A DNA stretch of 64,000 nucleotides from UBA2336 sp965227265 (GCA_965227265.1 OZ245738.1:124001-188000), one strand, 5' to 3'. Positions 27,187 to 36,655 are shown, numbered from the stretch's first letter. Notes: generated from the sequence alone by a model not told the origin. Numbers and translations: made by a program.

Positions 27187-28674
27187 ATGCAACAACTAAA
27201 AACAAGCGCAGTTGTATTTGGTATACTTCTGTTTTTTTTTCAGTCCTGTAATAAACCAGAACAGTCTGAAGAAAAGGAAACTAATGATTTTACCGCCTTC
27301 TCCACAGCAGGTAAAAAAGTATGGGTATACACTACGGTTGACTCTGCTGCTTTACGCATATCGCTTACCGATACCGCTGAATTTGTAAGTCATGGTCAAC
27401 CTGTTGAACGCGAGACTTGTGTTTTTATTAATCCGCATAAAACTTTTCAAACTTTACTCGGGATAGGCGGGGCTTTGACGGATGCCTCTGCTGAAACATT
27501 TGCAAAACTTCCTAAAGAAAAACAGCAGGAATTGCTAAAGGCTTATTTCAATCCAAAAGAAGGTATTGGCTATACGTTAGGCCGGACACACATCAACAGT
27601 TGTGATTTCAGCAGCGGCAGCTATACGTATGTAAAGGACGGTGACAAAGAGCTTGCTTCATTTGACATTTCGCATGACAAAGAATTTCGCATTCCACTTA
27701 TTAAGCAAGCTATTGAAGCAGCCGGTGGAAAGCTGACATTATATGTAAGTCCTTGGAGTCCGCCTGCCTGGATGAAAGACAACAATAACATGTTAAGAGG
27801 CGGAAAGCTCTTACCGGAATACAAACAAAGTTGGGCGAATTATTACACAAAATTTATTAAGGCCTACGAAAGCGAAGGTATGCCTGTTTGGGGTTTAACA
27901 GTTCAAAATGAACCGATGGCTACACAAACCTGGGAAAGTTGCATTTACACGGCTGAAGAAGAGCGGGATTTTATTAAAGAATACCTTGGCCCAACGCTTG
28001 AGAAAGAAGGATTGAAAGAGAAGAAGCTTATTGCCTGGGATCATAACAGGGACCTTATTTTTCAACGTGCTTTAACCTTGCTTGATGATAAGGATGCCTC
28101 CAAATATATCTGGGGTATCGGATTTCATTGGTATGAAGACTGGAGCGGGGCTGACCAGGTATACGATAATGTGAATCGTGTAAAAGAAAACTGGCCTGAC
28201 AAAAATTTGATTTTTACAGAGGGTTGTAACTCACCTTACAAAGCCGACAAGCTTACGGATTGGTCATTAGGAGAGCGGTATGGAAAATCAATGATCAATG
28301 ATTTTAATGCAGGTACAGTAGGCTGGACTGATTGGAATATTTTATTGGACGAAAAGGGCGGACCAAACCATGTAGGTAATTTTTGTTTTGCCCCTGTTCA
28401 CGCACAAACACAAACCGGAGAGCTTACCTATACAAATGCCTTTTACTATATCGGTCATTTCTCAAAGTTTATTAGACCGGGCGCTAAGCGTGTTCAATCT
28501 TCACCTAGTCGCAGTACATTGTTAAGCACTGCTTTTTTAAATACCGATGGAAGTCTGGTTGTTGTAGTGATGAATCAGACTGAAAAAAAATTACCGTATT
28601 TCCTTTGGATGGACAATGATGCGGTTAAAACGGTGGCATTGCCGCATTCAATTTCTACCTTTATTATTAAATAA
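27187..28674 (+). CDS. GH30 family glycoside hydrolase, lipoprotein
   Basis: A 495-residue GH30 enzyme, probably surface or periplasmic, with lipobox FQS-C (Cys21). The (beta/alpha)8 barrel is covered by an SPWSPPAWMK motif near 191-200. The acid/base is Glu242 (VQNEP) and the nucleophile is Glu345 (FTEGC), both in conserved settings, and a C-terminal beta domain follows. GH30 includes glucosylceramidases, beta-1,6-glucanases and xylanases. The overall form here is closest to GH30_1/GH30_3. In a PUL with a second GH30, a beta-1,6-glucan substrate is the best guess. Confidence 0.92.
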   Translation: MQQLKTSAVVFGILLFFFQSCNKPEQSEEKETNDFTAFSTAGKKVWVYTTVDSAALRISLTDTAEFVSHGQPVERETCVFINPHKTFQTLLGIGGALTDASAETFAKLPKEKQQELLKAYFNPKEGIGYTLGRTHINSCDFSSGSYTYVKDGDKELASFDISHDKEFRIPLIKQAIEAAGGKLTLYVSPWSPPAWMKDNNNMLRGGKLLPEYKQSWANYYTKFIKAYESEGMPVWGLTVQNEPMATQTWESCIYTAEEERDFIKEYLGPTLEKEGLKEKKLIAWDHNRDLIFQRALTLLDDKDASKYIWGIGFHWYEDWSGADQVYDNVNRVKENWPDKNLIFTEGCNSPYKADKLTDWSLGERYGKSMINDFNAGTVGWTDWNILLDEKGGPNHVGNFCFAPVHAQTQTGELTYTNAFYYIGHFSKFIRPGAKRVQSSPSRSTLLSTAFLNTDGSLVVVVMNQTEKKLPYFLWMDNDAVKTVALPHSISTFIIK

Positions 28675-28690
28675 TCTTTCTGAAACTCCG

Positions 28691-30139
28691 ATGAAAAAGT
28701 CTCTTTTAATTTTGATCAATTTTTTAATTTTAATTATTGCGTGCTCTTCAACAGAAGATTTGCCACCGATCAATACAAATCCAGGAGGTGGAGGAGAAGA
28801 TGGTGCCAGGATAAGCGTCTGGCTTACGTATCCAAGCCGTGCTTTCCTGTTCAGCAGTGTGTCACCCATAACGTTTAAGAAAACAACCACTACTTTATCA
28901 AAAATTACGGTTGATACCACTACGCGGTACCAAACCATGGATGGCTTTGGTTATACGCTCACAGGTGGAAGTGCTCAATTGATGAAACAAAAATTAACTC
29001 CTGCTAATCGGACTGCACTATTACGAGAATTGTTTTTAAGAGAAAGCAATGGAATTGGAATAAGCTACTTGCGCATCAGCATTGGAGCTTCAGATCTGGA
29101 TGCAAATGTGTTTTCATACAATGATCTCGCAGCCGGACAAACAGATGTTGATTTGGAAAATTTCAGCCTTGATCCGGATCGGGTTAACCTGATCCCGGTA
29201 TTGAAAGAAATTCTTGCACTCAGTCCTAACATTAAGATCATGGGAAGTCCATGGTCACCACCAAAATGGATGAAGACAAACAATGCGGTGAAGGGTGGAA
29301 GTCTAAAAACGGAATACTATCCCGTATATGCGAAATACTTTGTCAAGTATATTCAGGGCATGGCTGCTGAAGGTATAACCATTGATGCTATTACCATTCA
29401 GAATGAGCCGGAACACCCAGGCAATACGCCCAGCATGGCCATGACCAGTAGCGAACAAAATGTTTTCATTAAATCACATCTCGGACCTGCATTTGCCGCT
29501 GCCGGCATTACAACGAAGATTATTTTATTTGATCACAATTGCGATCATCCTAACTATCCGATTGCAATTCTGAACGATCCTGTTACAAAGCCTATGGTTG
29601 ACGGTTCGGCATTCCATATGTACTTAGGTGATATTAGTGCGCTGTCAACTGTGCACGATGCACACCCTGATAAAAATGTCTACTTCACTGAGCAATGGAC
29701 AAGCGGACAAGGAGATTTCGGAGGAGATTTACGTTGGCATGTAAAAACGCTGGTTGTTGGTGCGCCCCGTAACTGGAGCCGCAATGTGTTAGAATGGAAC
29801 CTGGCCGCTGACGAAAACTTTGATCCACACACAAATGATGGCGGTTGCAGCTTATGTCAGGGTGCGATTACCATTAACAGTGGCTCAGGTGCGGTGAGCC
29901 GTAATGTTTCATATTATATTATAGCGCACGCTTCCAAGCTTGTTCCACCAGGCTCGATACGCGTGAGCAGCAATATTATAGATGGATTACACAATGTGGC
30001 TTACCTAACTCCAGCGGGAAAGAAAGTGCTTATTGTAGTGAACGATAATGACGTAGACAAAATATTCGCGATAGCCCATAAAGGTTATGTTGCAACAGCA
30101 TCATTACCATCGGGCGGTGTTGGTACATATACGTGGTAA
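28691..30139 (+). CDS. Second GH30 family glycoside hydrolase, lipoprotein
   Basis: A 482-residue GH30 lipoprotein with lipobox IIA-C (Cys18) followed by a low-complexity linker (PGGGGED). Conserved SPWSPPKWMK is present; the acid/base is Glu239 (IQNEPE) and the nucleophile Glu334 (FTEQW). It differs clearly from the first GH30, so the two probably split the work (endo versus exo, or chain versus oligomer). The ATG at 28691 gives the lipoprotein signal; an open frame back to 28616 overlaps the previous gene and has no signal character. It is the last PUL gene, followed by a terminator. Confidence 0.9.
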   Translation: MKKSLLILINFLILIIACSSTEDLPPINTNPGGGGEDGARISVWLTYPSRAFLFSSVSPITFKKTTTTLSKITVDTTTRYQTMDGFGYTLTGGSAQLMKQKLTPANRTALLRELFLRESNGIGISYLRISIGASDLDANVFSYNDLAAGQTDVDLENFSLDPDRVNLIPVLKEILALSPNIKIMGSPWSPPKWMKTNNAVKGGSLKTEYYPVYAKYFVKYIQGMAAEGITIDAITIQNEPEHPGNTPSMAMTSSEQNVFIKSHLGPAFAAAGITTKIILFDHNCDHPNYPIAILNDPVTKPMVDGSAFHMYLGDISALSTVHDAHPDKNVYFTEQWTSGQGDFGGDLRWHVKTLVVGAPRNWSRNVLEWNLAADENFDPHTNDGGCSLCQGAITINSGSGAVSRNVSYYIIAHASKLVPPGSIRVSSNIIDGLHNVAYLTPAGKKVLIVVNDNDVDKIFAIAHKGYVATASLPSGGVGTYTW

Positions 30140-30166
30140 TAAAAAAATGGACTTTCTTAAGTTTAG

Positions 30167-30198
30167 AGTCAACTAGTTTTAGTTGACTTTATTTTTTT
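30167..30198 (+). terminator. Rho-independent terminator ending the PUL
   Basis: AGTCAACTA (30167-30175) and TAGTTGACT (30180-30188) form a perfect 9-bp stem with loop GTTT, followed by TTATTTTTTT. Confidence 0.88.
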
Positions 30199-30226
30199 CA
30201 CCAGGTGAGGGAAATCTGATGCAGGA

Positions 30227-30895
30227 TTACGTGAGTTCCTGTACGTAGCGGTTGATAAACTCATCAAGCCTTTTTCTGCGGTACTGCATAATAAATCTTG
30301 GATGTGGCAGCGGAATTATTTTGTTAAAGAACTTATACTCTTTGTTTAATGCTTCTAGGAATTTATAGTTTTCACCTTCACCCAAACAAAATGCTGTCTC
30401 TGTCGATATGCCAAATGTAAGTTGGGTTTTGATGGACTTTACAATAAAGTCATAAACTGCTCCTTGCAGATCCTTCTGATCGTAATAATTAAGATTTTTA
30501 CCATCTTTTGTAAAGCCCAAGGGCGAAGCTGAACTAATAAAGTATTTACTGTAGAATTTTTCAGGACCGCCAAATTCCTCTATCATTCTATAAATAAAGT
30601 CGGAAGACAACTCAGGTTTTTTTGGTAAATCATTTTCAATGCCGCAGATTTTTTCGAGTCGGATGGGATCAGTAAAGGGAATGCCGGTCATTCCACCACC
30701 AAACCTTCCGGGATTTATTCCAAGAATTATTGTACGCGCTTTTGTATCGTTATAGAATTTGATGAAAAATTTTTCCGTGAGATCGTACGCAACATTATCC
30801 TGGTAAGGATTTAGGACCTCAACGCCCTTTGGCAACTTGTGTGAAGAGAGATCGAGCGATTTGTAAAATTTTAGAACATGTACACCGAACGTCAT
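30227..30895 (-). CDS. SMUG2-like uracil-DNA glycosylase family protein
   Basis: A 222-residue member of the uracil-DNA glycosylase superfamily. The active-site loop GINPGRFGGGMTGIPFTDP near residues 62-80 and the C-terminal LPHPRF (near 196-201) match the SMUG2/DUF4918 branch. Such enzymes remove deaminated bases (uracil, hypoxanthine or similar) from DNA. I chose the ATG at 30895, whose ATGA overlaps the stop of the amidohydrolase gene. A start five residues upstream is possible. Confidence 0.85.
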   Translation of the reverse strand: MTFGVHVLKFYKSLDLSSHKLPKGVEVLNPYQDNVAYDLTEKFFIKFYNDTKARTIILGINPGRFGGGMTGIPFTDPIRLEKICGIENDLPKKPELSSDFIYRMIEEFGGPEKFYSKYFISSASPLGFTKDGKNLNYYDQKDLQGAVYDFIVKSIKTQLTFGISTETAFCLGEGENYKFLEALNKEYKFFNKIIPLPHPRFIMQYRRKRLDEFINRYVQELT

Positions 30896-32532
30896 GATTT
30901 CTTTTTCCAACCCGACCCGCGAACAATTCTTCCTGGCATAGCCCCGGTGTGCTCTCCGTTATTCAAAACCTGAGAACCGTTGACAAACACATGTTTCATC
31001 CCAACTGCATACTGTTTAGGATCTTCGTAGGTCGCTTTATCGGCTATTTCATTCGGATCAAAAATGGCGATGTCAGCAAAGTAGCCGGTTTGTAATTTTC
31101 CGCGATTCTTGATGTTGAGATTTGTTGCCGGTAGTAAAGTTAATCTGCGAACAGCTTCTTCAAGCGTTACAACCTTATCTTCGCGAACGTATTTTCCCAG
31201 TATCCGTGCAAACGTTCCATATGCACGAGGATGCGTACCCCACTCATCGAAAACTTTCGAATCCGAAAAAGATGCGCCATCCGATCCAAAGCTTACGTAG
31301 GGTAATGCAACAATGCGTTTCACGTTGTCTTCCGTTTGGAGATGATAAACACCAGCTCCGGGCGATTTATCTTTTACAATCAAATCAAGCAAAGTCTCAT
31401 CGGCATCTTTGCCATGCATGGCAGCAACTTCATCCAATCTTTTACCGCGATATAATTTATTAAGTGAGTCCAGGCGGAAGCCAAGAATCACAACACTTTT
31501 TGGTTCGGAGTTTTTAGTAGGAATACCAAGCCGCATTTCTTCCAATACTTTTTTACGTGTTTCAGGTTTTCGTAATCGCTTTCGCATTTCACCCGCTCCG
31601 CCTTCCAGTACCCAGGTTGGCAACCTTGCCGTCAAGGATGTATTGCTTGCAGCATAGGGATACATATTGGCTGTTATTTTCAACCCGGTTTTTTGAGCAC
31701 TGTCAATTTTAGCAAGTACTTTATTGATCTTGTCCCAGTTGCGATCGTGATTAATTTTTAAATGATAGATCTCGGTGCGAATGTTCGCTTCTTTTGCAAT
31801 ACGGAAAGTTTCGTTCAATGCTTTTAAAATATGATCGCTCTCGCTGCGCATGTGCGTAATGTACATGCCGTTGTATTTACTGGCAACCGAAGCCAATGAA
31901 ATGATTTCTTCCGTAGCTGCGTAATCTGCAGGAGCATAAATTAACGATGTACTCAAGCCCATAGCACCTTGCTCCATAGCTTCTGCAACAAGTTTATTCA
32001 TCTGTTCCTGTTCATCATTTTTCGGCTTACGGTTTTCGTATCCTAAAACATAATTACGGACTGAGGTAGCGCCAACAAACGATGCGACATTTGTGCTGGT
32101 TTTCTTTTTCATCAACCAGTTGAAGTAACCATCAAGTGTGGTCCAGAGGCTATCTGCTGTTCTTTTTCGTTTTACCGGTCCGGCACTCCAGCCTTCACCC
32201 ATAACTTCGAGGGTTACGCCTTGTTTGATATCGCTCGTTGAACGACCATCCATCAGCAGTGAACGTTCAGCCATGCTGAGCATGTTGATGAATCCAGGAC
32301 TTACCGCTAATCCTTTTGCATTAATATCTGTTTTGCCGACTGCGTCTAATAGATTTCCGATGACTGCAATGGTATCGGCATTAATGCCAATGTCAGCTAC
32401 AAAAGCCTTGCTGCCAGAACCGTCATAGATTGTTCCTTGGCGGATAATAACATCAAACTTTTGAGGAGTTTTTCCCTGGAAGAAAAATACTGTCAACACG
32501 ATCATTGCCACACAACCCAATACTATCCGCAT
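30892..32532 (-). CDS. D-aminoacylase-like amidohydrolase
   Basis: A 546-residue amidohydrolase-superfamily protein with an N-terminal membrane/signal segment (about 1-20). It resembles N-acyl-D-amino-acid deacylases: VSPGFIN, THMRSES with its histidine, IYHLK, and a C-terminal FGSDG aspartate. The first metal-binding HxH of the superfamily is not present where expected (GFINMLSM), and the family cysteine is replaced within GEGW. The catalytic metal centre must therefore differ, or activity may be altered. It is coupled to the ion-channel gene upstream (stop and start within 2 nt) and to the SMUG2-like gene downstream. The ATG at 32544 is an alternative start. Confidence 0.8.
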   Translation of the reverse strand: MRIVLGCVAMIVLTVFFFQGKTPQKFDVIIRQGTIYDGSGSKAFVADIGINADTIAVIGNLLDAVGKTDINAKGLAVSPGFINMLSMAERSLLMDGRSTSDIKQGVTLEVMGEGWSAGPVKRKRTADSLWTTLDGYFNWLMKKKTSTNVASFVGATSVRNYVLGYENRKPKNDEQEQMNKLVAEAMEQGAMGLSTSLIYAPADYAATEEIISLASVASKYNGMYITHMRSESDHILKALNETFRIAKEANIRTEIYHLKINHDRNWDKINKVLAKIDSAQKTGLKITANMYPYAASNTSLTARLPTWVLEGGAGEMRKRLRKPETRKKVLEEMRLGIPTKNSEPKSVVILGFRLDSLNKLYRGKRLDEVAAMHGKDADETLLDLIVKDKSPGAGVYHLQTEDNVKRIVALPYVSFGSDGASFSDSKVFDEWGTHPRAYGTFARILGKYVREDKVVTLEEAVRRLTLLPATNLNIKNRGKLQTGYFADIAIFDPNEIADKATYEDPKQYAVGMKHVFVNGSQVLNNGEHTGAMPGRIVRGSGWKKKS

Positions 32533-32533
32533 A

Positions 32534-33499
32534 TCAAACAGCAAAAAGAATGAATACTACATTGATCACTATAAATGCCACGATTACAATGCGTGATCCC
32601 CAATAGCTAACTTTTTTGGCAGCGTTTAATTTTCCTTTATCGTGATAGTGTAACGAGATGGCTGACACAAGAAGTGTTGTGAAGATTGCGAGGAATGTCG
32701 TGGCATGCAGAGAATCAACTAGTGAAAACGTTGAAGACTCAGGTAACAGCGAATCAATAATATATTTATTACCGACTGCAGCAAACAAACCACCGACCGG
32801 TAATCCAAAACGCGGTTCAAGTTCGGAAGGTTGTGTTGTAAAGCTTAGCACGGAGATCATAAAGGCAATGTACATGCCAATAAAAATTTTCATGAATAAA
32901 CCCCACGCATCGCGTTCAATGTCAACTTCAATATTGAATGAAGCGTACTCTGAATGCAACATGTTGCTGCTCGGATCTCCGAACACCGTTGTGTACTCAC
33001 TATTATGGGTGGTTACTTTAAAATTAGCAATACGCCAGCCGTCAAGTGCAAGTTCGCGATCATATGTGCTGCCCATTTCATCCGGTACAAACACAAGACT
33101 GTTGCGGTCATAAATTGTATTCTCAACGTGAACAACCAAATGCTGCTTATCAAACGGAAAGTCTGTTACTCTCCAGTTCTCTTTCATCACGCATTTCATT
33201 TTCATTAATTGCCAGATGCGATTGTCTAGTGTGTCTGAAATAACTTCTGGCTTTGCGATATCTTTTGCGTTCGGAATGTCAATCTGTGTGGGGAAGTCGA
33301 ATTTCTGGTTATTGTTATAGAGTACCCAAAGCCAGAAACGTGTGGTATACTCTTTGTTATGAAAGTCGATATCGTGAATACTAATGATATACGCACCAAT
33401 AGAAACCGTATCGGGCTTTGGCTCGTCTGTCTCTGCATCCTGCGCAAGCAGGGAAAGGGGAGCAAAAAGGATTAACAGGAGTGTAAAAAAACGGCTCAT
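32534..33499 (-). CDS. Pentameric ligand-gated ion channel (Cys-loop family homologue)
   Basis: A 321-residue protein with a signal peptide (about 1-20), an extracellular beta-sandwich (about 25-205) and four membrane helices M1-M4 (about 207-230, 238-258, 265-288 and 300-320). The FPFDKQ core motif of the pLGIC family is present near residue 120, without the disulfide cysteines, as in prokaryotic members such as GLIC and ELIC. M2 contains GLPVGGLFAAV. The family forms pentameric channels opened by protons or small amines; the ligand here is unknown. It is first in a three-gene operon with an amidohydrolase, which might make or remove a ligand. Confidence 0.85.
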   Translation of the reverse strand: MSRFFTLLLILFAPLSLLAQDAETDEPKPDTVSIGAYIISIHDIDFHNKEYTTRFWLWVLYNNNQKFDFPTQIDIPNAKDIAKPEVISDTLDNRIWQLMKMKCVMKENWRVTDFPFDKQHLVVHVENTIYDRNSLVFVPDEMGSTYDRELALDGWRIANFKVTTHNSEYTTVFGDPSSNMLHSEYASFNIEVDIERDAWGLFMKIFIGMYIAFMISVLSFTTQPSELEPRFGLPVGGLFAAVGNKYIIDSLLPESSTFSLVDSLHATTFLAIFTTLLVSAISLHYHDKGKLNAAKKVSYWGSRIVIVAFIVINVVFILFAV

Positions 33500-33607
33500 A
33501 GGGATGGAATACTCAAAAATATAGCTTTTTAAAGATTATTTGGAGGGAGTTATGAGCGACTTCGTAACTTTCGTGTCCCAATGCTATTTTCGCCTAAATT
33601 CTGAACT

Positions 33608-34036
33608 ATGTACGAAGCTTTACTCTATTCACATTCCTACATCAGGTATGCTGTGCTTATTTTATTGATCGTGGTCGTAATCACATCATTCGTGGGCTGG
33701 CTGGGTAAAAAACATTATACCGGTACGGATAACAAGCTCAGTTTGTCATTATTCATCGCAACACACCTTCAGCTCTTGCTCGGCTTAATTTTATATGTCG
33801 TGAGCCCCTTTGTTCAGTTCAACGGCTCGACCATGAAAGACAAGATGACTCGTTATTGGACGGTTGAACATGTTTTAATCATGCTGATTGCTGTCGCGTT
33901 GATTACACTTGCCAGAATCTCAGCTAAGAAGATGTCTAGCTCGGGCGCCAAGCACAAACGACTCTTTATTTTTAACCTCATTGCACTATTGCTGATCCTC
34001 GTTGGAATTCAGATGAGTGGCCGTGGATTTTATTAA
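33608..34036 (+). CDS. Small four-helix membrane protein (cytochrome b-like)
   Basis: A 142-residue protein with four membrane segments (about 12-32, 45-66, 85-104 and 118-136). Histidines near the first, second and third helices (SHSYIRY, ATHLQL, VEHVLIM) could bind heme, and the family is sometimes annotated as cytochrome B in Bacteroidota. I see the histidine pattern but cannot prove heme binding. It is followed by an OmpA-family gene 21 nt downstream. Confidence 0.72.
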   Translation: MYEALLYSHSYIRYAVLILLIVVVITSFVGWLGKKHYTGTDNKLSLSLFIATHLQLLLGLILYVVSPFVQFNGSTMKDKMTRYWTVEHVLIMLIAVALITLARISAKKMSSSGAKHKRLFIFNLIALLLILVGIQMSGRGFY

Positions 34037-34057
34037 TCTTTGTTGTTAACCCCATTT

Positions 34058-35821
34058 ATGAAAAAACTTATTTTTCTTTTTGTCGCTTTACTCTCATCGG
34101 TTTCACTTTTTGCTCAGGATTTTGCTCCCCGGTATGAACTGGTCAAACTGGGTAAGGGAATTAATACGCATTATCACGAAGCAGCGCCCATCATTTCACT
34201 GGATGGCAAGAAGCTTTATTTCTTTGTACATAATCATCCGGAAAATTCTTTTGGGAAAGATGGCAGTGACGATATATGGATGTCAACACTTGATGATAAA
34301 GGAGAATGGGGTACAGCAAAACACTTAACCGCACCGTTTAACATTCACCACAGCAACCAGGTGTTTAGTGCTTTGCCGGATGGATCGCTCTTTATTAAAG
34401 GCGGCCGGAGTAAAGATTCAAAAGGGTTTTCGCTGATTAACGGAAGTTCAATTAAAGAACTTGATGTCCCTGGATTTAAAGAACTGAATAAAGGAAAATT
34501 TTATGGCGCAAGTCTTTCCTCTGACGGCAAGCACATGATTATTTTCCTGGGTACGATTGCTGGAGGCGCGCGCAGTGGGCTTTATGTCAGCAACCTGGAA
34601 GCTAATGGTAGCTGGACAGCGCCAAAGAAAATAAACATCTCCACGAAAGATGATGATTTCGGGCCTTACATCTCTTTTGATGACAAGACGTTGTATTTCG
34701 CCAGCGACCGCAACGTACCCGGCAAAAAAGGTAAAGCTGATATTTACAAAACGACACGACTGGATGACACCTGGCAGAATTGGAGTGCCCCGGTAAACAT
34801 GGGCTCACCCATTAACACTGCAGCGGATGAATATTATTTTTGTATTGATCAGGTAGGTCATGTGTTCAACAGCCGTGCTAACAGTACGCTGGATGGCGGA
34901 AACCTGGATATTTTTAAGTTGATCCCGCGTGACATCAAGATCATGGTAACGGGTACAGTCTACAATGAGAAGAATCAACAGCCAATTCAAGCCAATGTTG
35001 TAGTAACAGCTGGTCAGAACCAACCAACAAATTTAAAATCATCGGTTGCTGGGAAATTTGAGACACGGATTCCCGAAGTGACCGCGTATACTATTAATGC
35101 ATCACAGGCAGGATACTTACCAAAAGATGTTTCGTTAACGCTTCCAGCAGGGTTGGGGAATGACACAACAATTGTGGTGGATATTTACCTGACCCCAATT
35201 GCGAAGAAGCTTATGCTTGCCGGGACAGTTTACGACAGCAAAACCAATCAGCCTATTAATAATGCAAAGGTTGCTGCTGTATTGAAGAATGACAAGAAAG
35301 TTAATTTTAAGATTGCAGCAGCAAGCGGAAAGTACGAGCAGGAAATCAAAGCATTGGGTACCTATCGACTCACTGCTTCTGCGGAAGGTTATCTAAATGC
35401 AGCCGACAGTTCAGAAGTTGTAGATGAAGAAACAACTCCTATTATTAAAGATTTGTATCTGCAGCCAATCGAAGTTGGCTTAACGGTTCGCTTGAAAAAC
35501 ATTTACTTCGATTTTGATAAGACAACCTTAAAAAGCGAATCGTTTGTTGAGCTTAACAAGGTGGTTGAATTTTTGAAAAGCAATCCAAGTGTTGAAATAG
35601 AAATTTCAGGTCATACCGACAGCAAAGGCTCTGATGACTATAACTTGAACTTATCACAGGGTCGCTCACAGTCTGTTGTTGATTACATCGTGAGCCAGGG
35701 AATCGATGCATTCCGGTTAACAGCGCATGGTTACGGTGAAGGCAAGCCTATCGAAACGAACGATACCGAAGCTGGCCGCGCGAATAACAGGCGCGTAGAG
35801 TTTACGGTTGTGAAAAAGTAA
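34058..35821 (+). CDS. OmpA-family protein with PD40 and carboxypeptidase-like domains
   Basis: A 587-residue outer-membrane/periplasmic protein. A signal peptide (about 1-19, ending LFAQ) is followed by PD40-like propeller repeats (about 40-285) and two carboxypeptidase-regulatory-like beta domains (about 295-370 and 385-470). The C-terminal OmpA peptidoglycan-binding domain (about 475-587) shows YFDFDKTTL, GHTDSKGSDDYN, LSQGRS and NRRVEF. This architecture is common in Bacteroidota and is often linked to gliding or envelope anchoring. I chose the ATG at 34058; a TTG six codons earlier lacks signal-peptide character. Confidence 0.92.
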   Translation: MKKLIFLFVALLSSVSLFAQDFAPRYELVKLGKGINTHYHEAAPIISLDGKKLYFFVHNHPENSFGKDGSDDIWMSTLDDKGEWGTAKHLTAPFNIHHSNQVFSALPDGSLFIKGGRSKDSKGFSLINGSSIKELDVPGFKELNKGKFYGASLSSDGKHMIIFLGTIAGGARSGLYVSNLEANGSWTAPKKINISTKDDDFGPYISFDDKTLYFASDRNVPGKKGKADIYKTTRLDDTWQNWSAPVNMGSPINTAADEYYFCIDQVGHVFNSRANSTLDGGNLDIFKLIPRDIKIMVTGTVYNEKNQQPIQANVVVTAGQNQPTNLKSSVAGKFETRIPEVTAYTINASQAGYLPKDVSLTLPAGLGNDTTIVVDIYLTPIAKKLMLAGTVYDSKTNQPINNAKVAAVLKNDKKVNFKIAAASGKYEQEIKALGTYRLTASAEGYLNAADSSEVVDEETTPIIKDLYLQPIEVGLTVRLKNIYFDFDKTTLKSESFVELNKVVEFLKSNPSVEIEISGHTDSKGSDDYNLNLSQGRSQSVVDYIVSQGIDAFRLTAHGYGEGKPIETNDTEAGRANNRRVEFTVVKK

Positions 35822-35822
35822 C

Positions 35823-36335
35823 CTAATAAATCTGTTTAAGTGAGATGAAGTCGTTGATGTGATCAATTACTTCATCTACCGTATCAACGGCAATCACTCT
35901 ATAGGTTCCAAGCTTTTTAAAGAATTCAATCGTTAGCTTGTCCTGCTTTAGGAAGATTACCTTTTTGTTGGCGCGAATAGCTAACGAAACTTCTGAAGCT
36001 GTACCTGCAGCCATGCCGCAAACTACAATTACGTGACTGGTTAATACATTAATACTGTTTCGCGCACTGCCCATACCGGTTACAATCCGGATTTGAGTGT
36101 AGGGTGAAGCTGCTTGTGCAGTATCGCCTGGTAGAATTCCGATAGTAAGTCCGTTATGCAATGATGCGCCCCGCATAGAGGCTTCCATTACTCCGAATCC
36201 GCGACCTCCCGTTAGTAGAATCCAGCCTTGCTTGGCAATTGCTGCGCCCAGTTCAAAGGCATCTTCATTCTGGTCAGGAGTTGCTGTTTCTCCCGGCCCC
36301 ATCAACCCAACAATAATTTTTGTACTCATAGCCAT
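35823..36335 (-). CDS. SLOG/LOG-like Rossmann protein (TIGR00725-type)
   Basis: A 170-residue protein with the GLMGPGETA nucleotide-binding loop near 9-17 and a GGRGFGVMEASMRG motif near 42-55. These are typical of the SLOG superfamily group annotated as TIGR00725. Such proteins bind nucleotides or ADP-ribose-like ligands; some relatives are lysine decarboxylase-like phosphoribohydrolases, but the PGGxGT-x2-E signature of LOG is not complete here. It is convergent with the OmpA gene (one nucleotide between stops). The precise reaction is unknown. Confidence 0.82.
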   Translation of the reverse strand: MAMSTKIIVGLMGPGETATPDQNEDAFELGAAIAKQGWILLTGGRGFGVMEASMRGASLHNGLTIGILPGDTAQAASPYTQIRIVTGMGSARNSINVLTSHVIVVCGMAAGTASEVSLAIRANKKVIFLKQDKLTIEFFKKLGTYRVIAVDTVDEVIDHINDFISLKQIY

Positions 36336-36421
36336 TACGTTAGAGCGAAGTTAATGTGCGAGTTTTGTATAACAAGCGTTAGGAATAAAGGCCAAGATTA
36401 AAAAATTATCAACTTTCTACT

Positions 36422-36655
36422 TTACGAAGGTTCAGCCCGTTCATTTAATACTTGTTCAGCATTTTCACGATCTGTACTAAAAATGTGAAGACGAACTCCG
36501 AACAGCAAGAGATTCTGAAGTGGATAGAGGTTGGTTAAATTTTCTTCAGTCAGAAAGCAAGGAATACCATACGCATCCAGCTTTGTCTTGGCGAGATTAG
36601 CATCAATGGAATTGTCATATTTCTTAAAAACAACGATTTGATCATTTTCCTTCAT
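36422..36655 (-). CDS. DUF2007 putative signal-transducing protein
   Basis: A 77-residue protein. The pattern VVFKKYDNSIDANLAKTKLDAYGIPCFLTEE is the DUF2007 fold, a small alpha/beta domain related to PII-like or ACT-like modules. No catalytic site is visible. I chose the ATG at 36655 (MKENDQ) because it gives the compact family length; a start at 36691 adds 12 residues. It diverges from the VWA gene. Confidence 0.78.
   Translation of the reverse strand: MKENDQIVVFKKYDNSIDANLAKTKLDAYGIPCFLTEENLTNLYPLQNLLLFGVRLHIFSTDRENAEQVLNERAEPS

Noticed and set aside
32658..33113. 151-residue plus-strand frame
   Set aside because: It is antisense to the ion-channel gene, whose membrane and FPFDKQ motifs are clear.
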